This document shows positions 55,163-64,000 of a stretch of 64,000 bases of DNA, piece by piece. The stretch is from DATARH01 sp963773625 (GTDB lineage: Bacteria; Pseudomonadota; Alphaproteobacteria; ATCC43930; CGMCC-115725): the NCBI GenBank assembly GCA_963773625.1, contig CAVZCJ010000016.1:310001-374000 (forward strand), read 5' to 3'. The number at the start of each line of letters is the position of its first letter. Position 1 is the stretch's first letter. The notes beneath the pieces were generated by a model that saw nothing but the letters and a program-made list of their open reading frames with translations, did no database searches and was not told the origin of the DNA. The position numbers and the translations under genes are program-made.

Positions 55163-57076
55163 TCAAAAACTCAGCCGTGTCTTGAACACCAGCTCGGCGT
55201 AGAAATAGAGCTCGGCGTCGAGCGCGCGCTTGATGTTCTCGGCGCGGCGAAAGCCGTGCTGCTCGCCGGCGAAGAGGAGATAGCCGCAAGGGATGCCGCG
55301 TCGCCGCAACGCCTCGACCATCATCTCGGTCTGGTTCGGTGGCACCACCCGGTCGTCGGCGCCCTGGAAGAAGATGACCGGGCAATCGAGCTTATCGGCG
55401 TGGGTCAGCGGAGAGCGTTCGCGGTAGAGCGCTTCCTCTTGCGGATAGGGGCCGATCAGCCAGTCGAGATAGCGGCTCTCGAACTTATGCGTATCGCGCG
55501 CCAACGCGGCGACATCGGAAACCCCGTAATAACTGGCGCCGCCCTTGAACACATCGCGGCACGCCAATGCCGCCAGCACGGTGTAGCCGCCGGCGCTGCC
55601 GCCGGTGATGACCATCCGCTCGGAGTCGGCCAGGCCTTCGGCGGCGACATGGCGCGCGGCGTTGACGCAATCGTCGACATCGATGACCCCCCAGGTCCCC
55701 TTGAGCCGGTCGCGATAGGCTCGCCCGTATCCGGTGCTGCCGCCGTAATCGACGTCGATGACGGCGATGCCGCGGCTGGTCCAATACTGGATGCCCATGC
55801 TGAGGCTCGACGAGGCCGACGAGGTCGGCCCGCCGTGACATTTCACCACCAGCGGCGGCGCCTCGCCGGCGGGCGCGGTGAAATCGGGGTTATGCGGGGC
55901 ATAGTAATTGGCGAACGCGGTGAGCCCGTTCTCGGTCGCGAATTCGAGGTGCCGCGCCGCGATGAAATAGCGTTGCAGATCGGGGTCGGCGGCCGCGGCT
56001 GACGATTGCCGCAGCACTTCGGTGGCGCATGTCTCCGGATCGATGGTGACGATCGCGCCGGGCCCCACCGGCGACCCGGTGCCGCAGACGATCTTTTCGC
56101 CGCACGTTTTTACCGAGCCGAACTCGGTGAAGGGCAGGACGAGCGGCGTCAGCCTGCCGCTGGCGATGTCGAGCCGCGCCAGCACCGTGCGCCCGCCCTC
56201 GCCATAGGCGCACGCCATCTGCTCCGCCGACAGGAACGCGTAGCTCGACTGGCCGAACACCCATTGCGCCGGCGCGAACTCGGCGGCGTGCGGGCAGACC
56301 GGCCGGACGATACCGTCGCCGCCGGCATCGCAGCGATAGAGGTTCCACCAGCCGTTGCGGTCGGAGATCAGGTAGAGCACGCCGTCCGGCGACCATTGCG
56401 GCTGGCACACCAACTCGTCGGCGCCGCCGGCGATCTTGCGGCGCTCGCCGAGACCGCCGTCTCCGGCGAATTCGGCGACCCACAATTCGGTGCAGACCCA
56501 AGGCATGTTGGGGTGGTTCCACTCCACCCAGGCGAGCCGCTTGCCGTCGGGCGAGACCCGCGGCGCGGCGTAGAAATCGGCGCCCTCGGCCAGTACGCGC
56601 CCGGCGCCCGGCATCGCCGGGTCCACCGCGACGATGGCGTTATCGACCCGGTGGTCGGGCCCGTGCGCCTCGCGCACCCCGACCCAACGCCCGCGCACCG
56701 TGTCGATAACCCCGTCGGCATAGCGGAAGCTCGCGCCGCCCGCCGCTTCCGGCGTCAGCGGCTGCGGCGTGCCGCCGGGTTCGAGCCGATACAGCCGCTG
56801 GTCGGCGAAATGGCTGAACCACACCGCGCCCTGATGCACAAGCGCCGCGCCGCCGCCATACTCGTGGACTCGCGTCCTCACGTTGAAGGGCGCTGGGGTG
56901 ACATCGCCGCGATCCTTCTTCACCAGCACGTTGCGCCCGCCTTCGCCCGGCCGGCTCTCGGTCCAGTAGATGTCGCCGCCATCGACCAGCACCGCGCCGA
57001 GCCCGATCGTCTCGGCGACGATCAGGTCGGAAGTGATCGGCGACTTCCACGCGCCGTAGGGGAGGGTTTCGGGCAC
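55163..57076 (-). CDS. S9 family peptidase (dipeptidyl aminopeptidase/acylaminoacyl-peptidase type)
   Basis: 637 residues. The N-terminal half is a beta-propeller with WD/TolB-like repeats (RVSPDGKRLAWVEWNHP, WSPDGVLYLISDRNGWWNLY). The C-terminal alpha/beta hydrolase has VKCHGGPTSSASSSLSMG (oxyanion), ITGGSAGGYTVLAAL (nucleophile Ser), FFQGADDRVVPPNQ (Asp) and FAGEQHGFR (His). No export signal, so probably cytoplasmic. GTG 57076 with AGGAGG upstream inside the end of the preceding gene, 3 bp away. Confidence 0.93.
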   Translation of the reverse strand: MPETLPYGAWKSPITSDLIVAETIGLGAVLVDGGDIYWTESRPGEGGRNVLVKKDRGDVTPAPFNVRTRVHEYGGGAALVHQGAVWFSHFADQRLYRLEPGGTPQPLTPEAAGGASFRYADGVIDTVRGRWVGVREAHGPDHRVDNAIVAVDPAMPGAGRVLAEGADFYAAPRVSPDGKRLAWVEWNHPNMPWVCTELWVAEFAGDGGLGERRKIAGGADELVCQPQWSPDGVLYLISDRNGWWNLYRCDAGGDGIVRPVCPHAAEFAPAQWVFGQSSYAFLSAEQMACAYGEGGRTVLARLDIASGRLTPLVLPFTEFGSVKTCGEKIVCGTGSPVGPGAIVTIDPETCATEVLRQSSAAAADPDLQRYFIAARHLEFATENGLTAFANYYAPHNPDFTAPAGEAPPLVVKCHGGPTSSASSSLSMGIQYWTSRGIAVIDVDYGGSTGYGRAYRDRLKGTWGVIDVDDCVNAARHVAAEGLADSERMVITGGSAGGYTVLAALACRDVFKGGASYYGVSDVAALARDTHKFESRYLDWLIGPYPQEEALYRERSPLTHADKLDCPVIFFQGADDRVVPPNQTEMMVEALRRRGIPCGYLLFAGEQHGFRRAENIKRALDAELYFYAELVFKTRLSF

Positions 57077-57079
57077 GCT

Positions 57080-58049
57080 CTACACCTCCTGCGTCACCAC
57101 GCCGGTACGCACCGTGTCGGCGATCGCGACAAAGGCGTTGGTGACATTGAGGATCTGCTCCGGCGACACCGGGAACGGCGCCACCCCTGCCACCGCGTCG
57201 GCGAAATGCTCGAGGTTGATCCGCACCGAGTTCGAGCCCCTGCAATTTGATGCGGATCGGCTCGGCGCCGCTCTTGCGGATGATCACATCGTTGCGGCTC
57301 ACCGCCTCGGCCGAGCCATTGCGCCCGAACGCGTGCACGCGCAGGAACGTCGGGGTCGACCGCACCGCCGCCAGGGTGCCGCCGACCCCAGACGCAAACT
57401 CGAGCATCACCGACAGGCTGTCCCACGGGTCGGGGCCCGGCTTCAGATAGAGCAGCTGCGTGTGCGTTCGCCGCACCGGCCCGGCGATGCGGGCGAGCGC
57501 GTCGAGCACATGGATGCCGGTGCCGGTCATCCCACCCGCCGGCGATTCCTCTAGCGACTCGCGCCAGGCGGTAAAGCCGGCCGCGACCTCGTTGGAGAAA
57601 TTGCCCTCCACATGGATCAGCCGCCCCAGCTCGCCGCTATCCGCGAGGCGGATCACCTCGGCGATCGCCGGGAAATAGCGCTTGTCGGTGCCGATGCCGA
57701 GCACCACGCCGGCATCGCGGCACGCCGCCACCGCGCGCGCCGCGCCCTCCTTGGTCAGCGCCAGCGGCTTCTCGCAAAACACCGCCTTGCCCGCAGCGGC
57801 CACGGCCACGACCTCCTCGACATGCCGCGAATGCGGCGTCGCCAGCACCACCGCCTTGATCGATCTGTCGGCGAGAACCTCGGCGAGACTGCTGTCGGCG
57901 AGCACATGCTGCGTTTCGAGGAAATCGCGGTGCTGGCTGGGATCGCGGCTGACCGCGCGGGTAAAGCGGATCTTGTCGCTTTTGCCCTGTACCGCCTCGA
58001 CCAATGTCCGGCCCCAGCGGCCGAGCCCGACGATTGCTGCATCGATCAT
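57080..58049 (-). CDS. Gfo/Idh/MocA-family oxidoreductase, one apparent frameshift
   Basis: About 322 residues. The N-terminal Rossmann domain has DAAIVGLGRWGRTLVEAV, VVLATPHSRHVEEVVAVAAA and VFCEKPLALTKEGAARAV (the E-K-P motif). The frame breaks near 57239 after IKLQG. The expected C-terminus (SVRINLEHFADAVAG, then AFVAIADTVRTG) continues in the next frame to TAG at 57080. Deleting one G from GGGG repairs it. It acts on a sugar or related alcohol; first gene of a four-gene cluster. Confidence 0.85.
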
Positions 58050-58154
58050 CAGTTCGCTCTCCGGCGAAGCGTTTTGTGTGCGTTAGGCTGGCATGGCGGC
58101 GGCCAACATGCCACCCTATACGCCAATAATCCGCACTCGCCTCGGGAGGCGCTG

Positions 58155-59006
58155 ATGACCTACAGCACGATCCAGGTCCACCCGGTTTCGGGGGCGCTCG
58201 GCGCCGAGATCTCCGGCGTCGATCTGTCGCAGGAGCTCGACGACGGCGTGATCGGCGAAATCCGCAAGGCGCTGGTCGACAATTGCGTGATCTTCTTCCG
58301 CGGTCAGAAGCTGACGCCCGAGCAGCAGATCGCCTTCGGGCGCCGCTTCGGGGCCCTCCAAGTCCACGATTTCGTCGCGGGGATGAACACGCATCCGGAG
58401 ATCATCGAGGTCCGCAAGGAAGAGCACGAAATCCGCAATTTCGGCGGCGGCTGGCATACCGATGTCAGCTATCTCGAAAAACCGGCGCTCGGATCCGTGC
58501 TCTACGCCCTCGAAGTGCCGGCCTATGGCGGCGATACAATGTTTGCCAATCAATACCTTGCCTACGAAACCCTGTCGGAGGGGTTGAAGTCGATGCTTGG
58601 CGAGATGAGGGCGGTGCACAGCGCGCGCAAATCCTACGGGACCAACGCCGTCCGGGTGCGCGAGAACGTGAAATCTTCGATGAAGCTGCGCTTTACCGAG
58701 GAGGCGCATGCCGAGGTCGATCACCCGGTCGTGCGCACCCATGTCGAGAGCGGTCGCAAGTGCCTTTACGTCCATGGCGGCTTCACCACCCGCTTTCAGG
58801 ACATGACCGAGGAAGAGAGCGCGCCGCTGCTTCATTACCTCTACGAGCACGCGGTGCGGCCCGAATTCACCTGCCGCTTCCGCTGGGAGAAGGGTTCGGT
58901 CGCGTTCTGGGACAATCGCTGCGTCCAGCACAACGCGATCAACGACTATCACGGTCAGCGCCGCGTCATGCACCGGGTCACGATCGACGGCGAGCGGCCA
59001 GTATAG
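58155..59006 (+). CDS. TauD/TfdA-family Fe(II)/2-oxoglutarate dioxygenase
   Basis: 283 residues. VSGALGAEISGVDLSQ at the N-terminus, the metal pair in GGGWHTDVSYLEKP (His-x-Asp), NRCVQHNAINDYHG (distal His) and RRVMHRVTIDG (2-oxoglutarate Arg). Family members hydroxylate taurine, chlorophenoxy acids and other compounds; the substrate cannot be named. ATG 58155 with GGGAGG upstream. Divergent from the Gfo/Idh gene and followed by a repeat, then an alcohol dehydrogenase. Confidence 0.92.
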   Translation: MTYSTIQVHPVSGALGAEISGVDLSQELDDGVIGEIRKALVDNCVIFFRGQKLTPEQQIAFGRRFGALQVHDFVAGMNTHPEIIEVRKEEHEIRNFGGGWHTDVSYLEKPALGSVLYALEVPAYGGDTMFANQYLAYETLSEGLKSMLGEMRAVHSARKSYGTNAVRVRENVKSSMKLRFTEEAHAEVDHPVVRTHVESGRKCLYVHGGFTTRFQDMTEEESAPLLHYLYEHAVRPEFTCRFRWEKGSVAFWDNRCVQHNAINDYHGQRRVMHRVTIDGERPV

Positions 59007-59036
59007 CTCGAAGCATGTCGGCTCTGTTTCTGCCTG

Positions 59037-59107
59037 CCCCTCACCCCAACCCTCTCCCCGTGGACACGGGAAGAGGGAGGGACCCGCGTCAGCGGGAGGG
59101 TGAGGGG
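59037..59107. repeat. Palindromic intergenic repeat, family A (copy 2)
   Basis: Starts CCCCTCACCCC and ends GGGTGAGGGG, enclosing CCCTCTCCCCGT and ACGGGAAGAGGGAGGG. Same outer arms and core as the element at 20595-20728, but with one core palindrome instead of two. Confidence 0.8.
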
Positions 59108-59130
59108 CCGGCACAAGCGGATGAAACGCG

Positions 59131-60240
59131 ATGACCCTCTCCTTCCGTGCCGCCGTCCTCCACGTCCCGCAAACGCCGATGGGGGTCGAGACTGTCACCG
59201 CCGGCGATCTCAAGCCGGGTGACGTCCTTGTCAGAATGAAGGCGGCGGGGCTGTGCCACACCGACCTCGAAGTCATCGAGGGCTCGCTGCGGTATCCGAT
59301 GCCGATCGTGCTCGGGCACGAGGCCGCCGGGATCGTCGAGGCGGTCGGACCCGCGGCGGAGGGCGTCGCAATCGGCGATCATGTCGTGCTGTCGTGGAAC
59401 CCGCATTGCGGCCATTGCTTCTATTGCGAGCGCGATCTGCCGATCCTCTGCGAAAGCTACCTCTCGCACGGGCCGAAAGCCGTCGCCTTCGACGGCGACA
59501 GCCGCATCTGCTTGGGGGAGGGCGGCGACCTCCGTCAGCTCATGTTTCTCGGCGCATTCGCCGAATACGCCATCGTCGCCGACCATCAGGCGATCGTCAT
59601 GCCCAAGGAGCTACCGTTCGACCGCGCCTGCCTGATCGGCTGCGGGGTGATGACCGGGGTCGGCGCCGCGCTCAACGTCGCCTCGATCGAGTATGGCGGC
59701 ACGGTCATGGTGATCGGCTGCGGCGCGGTCGGCCTGTCGGCGGTGCAGGGCGCGCGGCTCGCCGGCTCCGGCGAGATCATCGCCGTGGATCTCGACGACG
59801 CGAAGCTGGCATTGGCCGAGAAGGTGGGCGCCACGTCGTGCATCAACGCCGATCGCGAGGATGTCGTCGCCGCCGTCAAGGCGAAAACCGGCGGGCGCGG
59901 CGTCGACACCGTGCTGGAGGCCGCCGGCAGCCCCAAGGGGTTTGGGCTCAGCGTCGAGGCGGTGCGTCCGGGCGGCGAGGTGATCTGGCTCGGCAAGACC
60001 GACGTTACGGCGGAGGTGGCGTTCCGCTGGGGTGCGCTGATGGGCGAGAAGCGCATCCGCCGTTCGAGCTATGGCGGCGCGCGCCCAGCCCGCGACTTCC
60101 CGCTGCTGGCACGCCTCTATCTCGACGGCAAGCTGTTCCTTGACGAGCTGATCACCCGCCACATATCGCTCGACCAAATCAACGACGGCTTCACCGCGCT
60201 CAAAGCTGGCGAGGCGATCCGCAGCGTGGTGATGTTCTAG
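59131..60240 (+). CDS. Zinc-dependent alcohol dehydrogenase
   Basis: 369 residues. AAGLCHTDLEVIEG (catalytic zinc Cys), LGHEAAGIVEAVGP, CGHCFYCERDLPILC (four-Cys structural zinc) and VIGCGAVGLSAVQGARLAG (NAD binding) are all present. It resembles the class III / aryl-alcohol group of medium-chain dehydrogenases. Possibly oxidises an alcohol or aldehyde released by the neighbouring TauD enzyme (inference from position). The VOC gene follows after 4 bp. Confidence 0.94.
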   Translation: MTLSFRAAVLHVPQTPMGVETVTAGDLKPGDVLVRMKAAGLCHTDLEVIEGSLRYPMPIVLGHEAAGIVEAVGPAAEGVAIGDHVVLSWNPHCGHCFYCERDLPILCESYLSHGPKAVAFDGDSRICLGEGGDLRQLMFLGAFAEYAIVADHQAIVMPKELPFDRACLIGCGVMTGVGAALNVASIEYGGTVMVIGCGAVGLSAVQGARLAGSGEIIAVDLDDAKLALAEKVGATSCINADREDVVAAVKAKTGGRGVDTVLEAAGSPKGFGLSVEAVRPGGEVIWLGKTDVTAEVAFRWGALMGEKRIRRSSYGGARPARDFPLLARLYLDGKLFLDELITRHISLDQINDGFTALKAGEAIRSVVMF

Positions 60241-60244
60241 CCGC

Positions 60245-60598
60245 GTGGCCATCACCGCCCTCAGCGCGATCACCCTGGCGACGCGGGATATGGGCGCGGC
60301 GGTGCGCTTCTACCTTCTCTGCGGCTTCGAGCTGCTCTACGGCGGCGAGAGCGCTGGCTTCACCAGCTTTCGCGCCGGCGACTCGTTCCTCAACCTGATC
60401 GCCGAGCCGGCCGAAGTGCGCTGGTGGGGCCGAGCGATCTTCTACGAGAGCGACATCGACGGCCTCTACGCCCGCCTCGTCGCCGCCGGCTATAGCCCCC
60501 AGGGCCCGCCGCGCGACGCCACCTGGGGCGAGCGCTTCTTTCACGTCGCCGACCCCGACGGCCACGAAATCAGTTTCGCCTGGCCGCTTAAGCGCTAA
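60245..60598 (+). CDS. VOC-superfamily (glyoxalase-like) protein
   Basis: 117 residues with one beta-alpha-beta-beta-beta module pair: ITLATRDMGAAVRFYLLCGFELLY, then RFFHVADPDGHEISFAWPL, the D-P-D-G-H-x-I/L motif of glyoxalase/bleomycin-resistance proteins. GTG start at 60245. Almost certainly cotranscribed with the dehydrogenase. Activity unknown. Confidence 0.88.
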   Translation: MAITALSAITLATRDMGAAVRFYLLCGFELLYGGESAGFTSFRAGDSFLNLIAEPAEVRWWGRAIFYESDIDGLYARLVAAGYSPQGPPRDATWGERFFHVADPDGHEISFAWPLKR

Positions 60599-60708
60599 TT
60601 TTTCATGTGAAACCCAATATAGGTAGATATCACTATAAAAATTATTCAAGTAAACAAATCAATCATCCCCATATATACGGCGTGCGTTTCAAAATAATGG
60701 AGATCGTC

Positions 60709-61095
60709 ATGTTCTTAGGAAAGCCCGCAATGGTAATTGCCGCGGCTGCTTTGTGCCTTGGCGGCGGCGCTGTATCCGCCTCGGCGCAACAGAATTGCGT
60801 CGGTTATTACAATCAAGTGATAGCGGCCTATCAGACGCTGGGGCCGAGCTCGCCGCAGTATATGCAAATGGCCAACGACTACAGCGCGCGCTGTCTCTCC
60901 GGCGCCGCGGTCGCGCCAAATCCCGGCTATTATCAGGCTCCTTATGCCTATTCTCAGGCTCCTTACGGATATGCCCAGCCGGTGGCCGTCGATCCTGCAG
61001 CGGCTTTATTCGGTGCCGCCATCCTCGGGACCGCTTTGAGCGGGGCCTTTGACGGTAACCGGTACGAATACCGCGATCACGGACGCCGCTGGTAG
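60709..61095 (+). CDS. Hypothetical exported protein
   Basis: 128 residues. A signal peptide (MVIAAAALCLGGGAVSASAQ) precedes a small mature protein with Tyr/Ala/Pro repeats (QAPYAYSQAPYGYAQP) and a Gly/Ala hydrophobic stretch, ending in charged RYEYRDHGRRW. Start ATG 60709 has GGAG 8 bases upstream; ATG 60697 is in frame. The 110 bp before it are strikingly AT-rich (60599-60700), suggesting its own promoter. No family recognised. Confidence 0.75.
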   Translation: MFLGKPAMVIAAAALCLGGGAVSASAQQNCVGYYNQVIAAYQTLGPSSPQYMQMANDYSARCLSGAAVAPNPGYYQAPYAYSQAPYGYAQPVAVDPAAALFGAAILGTALSGAFDGNRYEYRDHGRRW

Positions 61096-61128
61096 CACTT
61101 CTCCGTCTCGGGAGAGTAATTGGAGATG

Positions 61129-61158
61129 ATATCGGCCATCCTTCGGGGTGGCCGATAT
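61129..61158 (+). terminator. Strong stem-loop with UUCG tetraloop, probable terminator
   Basis: ATATCGGCCATCC (61129-61141), loop TTCG, then GGGTGGCCGATAT (61146-61158): 12 Watson-Crick pairs and one wobble, closed by C-G around UUCG, an extra-stable tetraloop. It lies 34 bp after the exported-protein stop. Only a weak T run follows, so termination is likely but unproven; it could be an mRNA 3' stabiliser. Confidence 0.55.
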
Positions 61159-61258
61159 TCGGTTTGAGGGCAGTTCCGCGTCAGGCAATTTGCCGCATCT
61201 CGTTGACGCTCCGGCCGGTCGGCCAACATTTATGGCGTCGATCTCCGGGGTTTCCGCC

Positions 61259-61663
61259 ATGAGCTCGCGATCCGAGCCTGTTTCGCTCACCGAAGCCATG
61301 CGGCGCGGGTTCACCCTGCGTTGCCCGAATTGCGGGAAGGGCCGGTTGTTTGGCCGCTTTCTGAAGGTGGTGGATCATTGCTCGGCCTGCGGCGAGGTCA
61401 TGTCACATCACCGCGCCGACGATTTCCCGGCTTATCTGGTGATCGTGATCGTCGGACATTTGCTGGTTCCGACAGCCCTTATTGTCGAGGTTAATTATGG
61501 GCCGCCGCTCTGGCTCGACCTGCTGATCTGGCTGCCGCTCACGGCGATTTGCGCGACGGCGCTGTTGCAGCCGGTAAAGGGAGCGATCGTCGGGATGCAG
61601 TGGCAAATGGGCATGCACGGCTTTGCACCGGCAAAAGAGCGCCGGCTGGCCAGTATCCCCTAG
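61259..61663 (+). CDS. DUF983 family membrane protein
   Basis: 134 residues. TLRCPNCGKGRLFGRFLKVVDHCSACGEVM gives the two CxxC pairs of DUF983, then HHRADDFPAYLVIVIVGHLLVP and a second hydrophobic segment. Probably a small zinc-binding inner-membrane protein; function unknown though widely conserved in alphaproteobacteria, often near respiratory genes. Start ATG 61259 has GGGG 8 bases upstream; ATG 61232 is an alternative. Confidence 0.85.
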   Translation: MSSRSEPVSLTEAMRRGFTLRCPNCGKGRLFGRFLKVVDHCSACGEVMSHHRADDFPAYLVIVIVGHLLVPTALIVEVNYGPPLWLDLLIWLPLTAICATALLQPVKGAIVGMQWQMGMHGFAPAKERRLASIP

Positions 61664-61730
61664 TCGCTTTCCCGTTCACATCGGCTTGGCGTTCTGGTCT
61701 CCTAGCGGCACGCCGCAGGGAGGGAACATC

Positions 61731-63420
<1,690 letters not shown>

Positions 63421-63440
63421 TGCAGCTGCATGAAGGCCCT

Positions 63441-63552
63441 GCGTCCTTCGAGACGGCGCTTCGCGCCTCCTCAGGATGAGGCAGGTTTGTAGATGGAATC
63501 TGAAACGTCCCTCATCCTGAGGCGCCTCGCATCGCGAGGCCTCGAAGGACGC
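63441..63552. repeat. Palindromic intergenic repeat, family B (copy 2)
   Basis: Nested inverted repeat: outer arms GCGTCCTTCGAG (63441-63452) and CTCGAAGGACGC (63541-63552); inner arms CCTCAGGATGAG (63469-63480) and CTCATCCTGAGG (63511-63522). All arms are perfect. Matches 39429-39540 in the opposite orientation. Confidence 0.85.
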
Positions 63553-63589
63553 AGAGCGGCGATCCAGCTGACAAGGGAAGGACAATCGC

Positions 63590-64000
63590 ATGACCAAGAT
63601 CGCCTCCGTCGCCACCTTCCCTGTCTCCGTGCCGCGTCAGGTGCCGGTGTGGACCGCGCATGAGCGCTCGACCGCGTGGAACGCGATCCTCATGCAAGTG
63701 ACCACCGATGACGGGCTCACCGGCACCGGCATCATCCATGCCGGCCCGGTGCCGCGCGTCTGCGAGTATGTCGCCAGGTTTGGCGAGTTCGTTCGCGGCA
63801 TGGACGCGCTGGCCAACGTCGCGGTGTGGGAGAAGCTCTTCGCGTTGACCTCGCCGCGGCCCGGCGCCATCGAGGGCAACCCTGGTATCCCGGCGCCGAT
63901 CGCGCGCCCCGACCGCACCGTGGCGATGGCGGCGATCGCCGGGATCGACATCGCGCTGTGGGATATCAAAGGGAAAGCGGCTGGGGTGCCGGTTTACCGT
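63590..64000 (+). CDS. Enolase-superfamily (mandelate racemase/muconate lactonising) protein, 3' end outside window
   Basis: 137 codons visible from ATG 63590. The N-terminal capping domain (TDDGLTGTGIIHAGP) and the start of the barrel (MAAIAGIDIALWDIKGKAAG, a near-universal phrase in this family) are clear. The catalytic Lys/Asp/Glu residues lie outside the window, so the subgroup and substrate (often a sugar acid) cannot be assigned. AAGGGAAGG upstream is a good ribosome site. Follows the family B repeat. Confidence 0.88.
   Translation, partial: MTKIASVATFPVSVPRQVPVWTAHERSTAWNAILMQVTTDDGLTGTGIIHAGPVPRVCEYVARFGEFVRGMDALANVAVWEKLFALTSPRPGAIEGNPGIPAPIARPDRTVAMAAIAGIDIALWDIKGKAAGVPVYR

Overview
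The window is a stretch of high-GC chromosome from an alphaproteobacterium. Supporting evidence is a GST-fold protein ending in HYSDLDF (FzlA type), an RNase E whose S1 domain is interrupted by an acidic insertion, the order dapD-dapE-membrane protein with truA-fmt-def opposite, DUF1289, DUF2076 and DUF983 proteins, and frequent GTG/TTG starts. I cannot place it to genus. No rRNA, tRNA, CRISPR array, prophage or intact insertion sequence was seen.

Layout. 1-13 kb: a nearly complete Lhr helicase, a DUF2076 protein, three tandem paralogues joining a cold-shock-like N-terminal domain to membrane domains, a PanE-like dehydrogenase, a sugar-epimerase-like SDR coupled to an MFS exporter, and a Cache-PAS histidine kinase. 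13-19 kb: a TPR protein, a SHOCT-like membrane protein and a surface-glycosylation locus (GT2-GtrA fusion plus two large membrane proteins). 19-28 kb: FzlA-like protein, TrmJ, CysS, an LplT-like transporter, a DUF2148 protein, release factor 2 (with its programmed frameshift) and PBP1A. 28-37 kb: RNase E, a BepA-like protease, a ScsC/DsbA-like protein, Hsp33 and an argD-argF operon preceded by a short candidate leader peptide ending in four Arg codons. 37-41 kb: DHA2 exporter, damaged recX, PaiB-like and LysE proteins. 41-47 kb: glutathione peroxidase, a Gld-type ABC transporter operon with DUF4340, DUF1289 and lipoprotein genes, and UppP. 47-53 kb: a phosphosugar isomerase, lysine/DAP biosynthesis (dapD, dapE), then truA, fmt and def. 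53-64 kb: an accessory catabolic region with two opposed clusters (Gfo/Idh oxidoreductase, S9 peptidase, M20 hydrolase, luciferase-like; TauD dioxygenase, alcohol dehydrogenase, VOC), an acyl-CoA synthetase and the start of an enolase-superfamily gene.

Two cross-cutting patterns matter to a reader. First, eight genes carry eleven apparent frameshifts, including the normally essential cysS. Every one is repaired by removing a single base, usually a G or C in a short run, which points to systematic base over-calling rather than gene decay. Coordinates are given for the whole gene in each case. Second, two families of palindromic intergenic repeats recur (20.6 and 59.0 kb; 39.4 and 63.4 kb). The most interesting regulatory candidate is the putative arginine leader peptide at 36730-36807, with a near-consensus promoter at 36871-36899.
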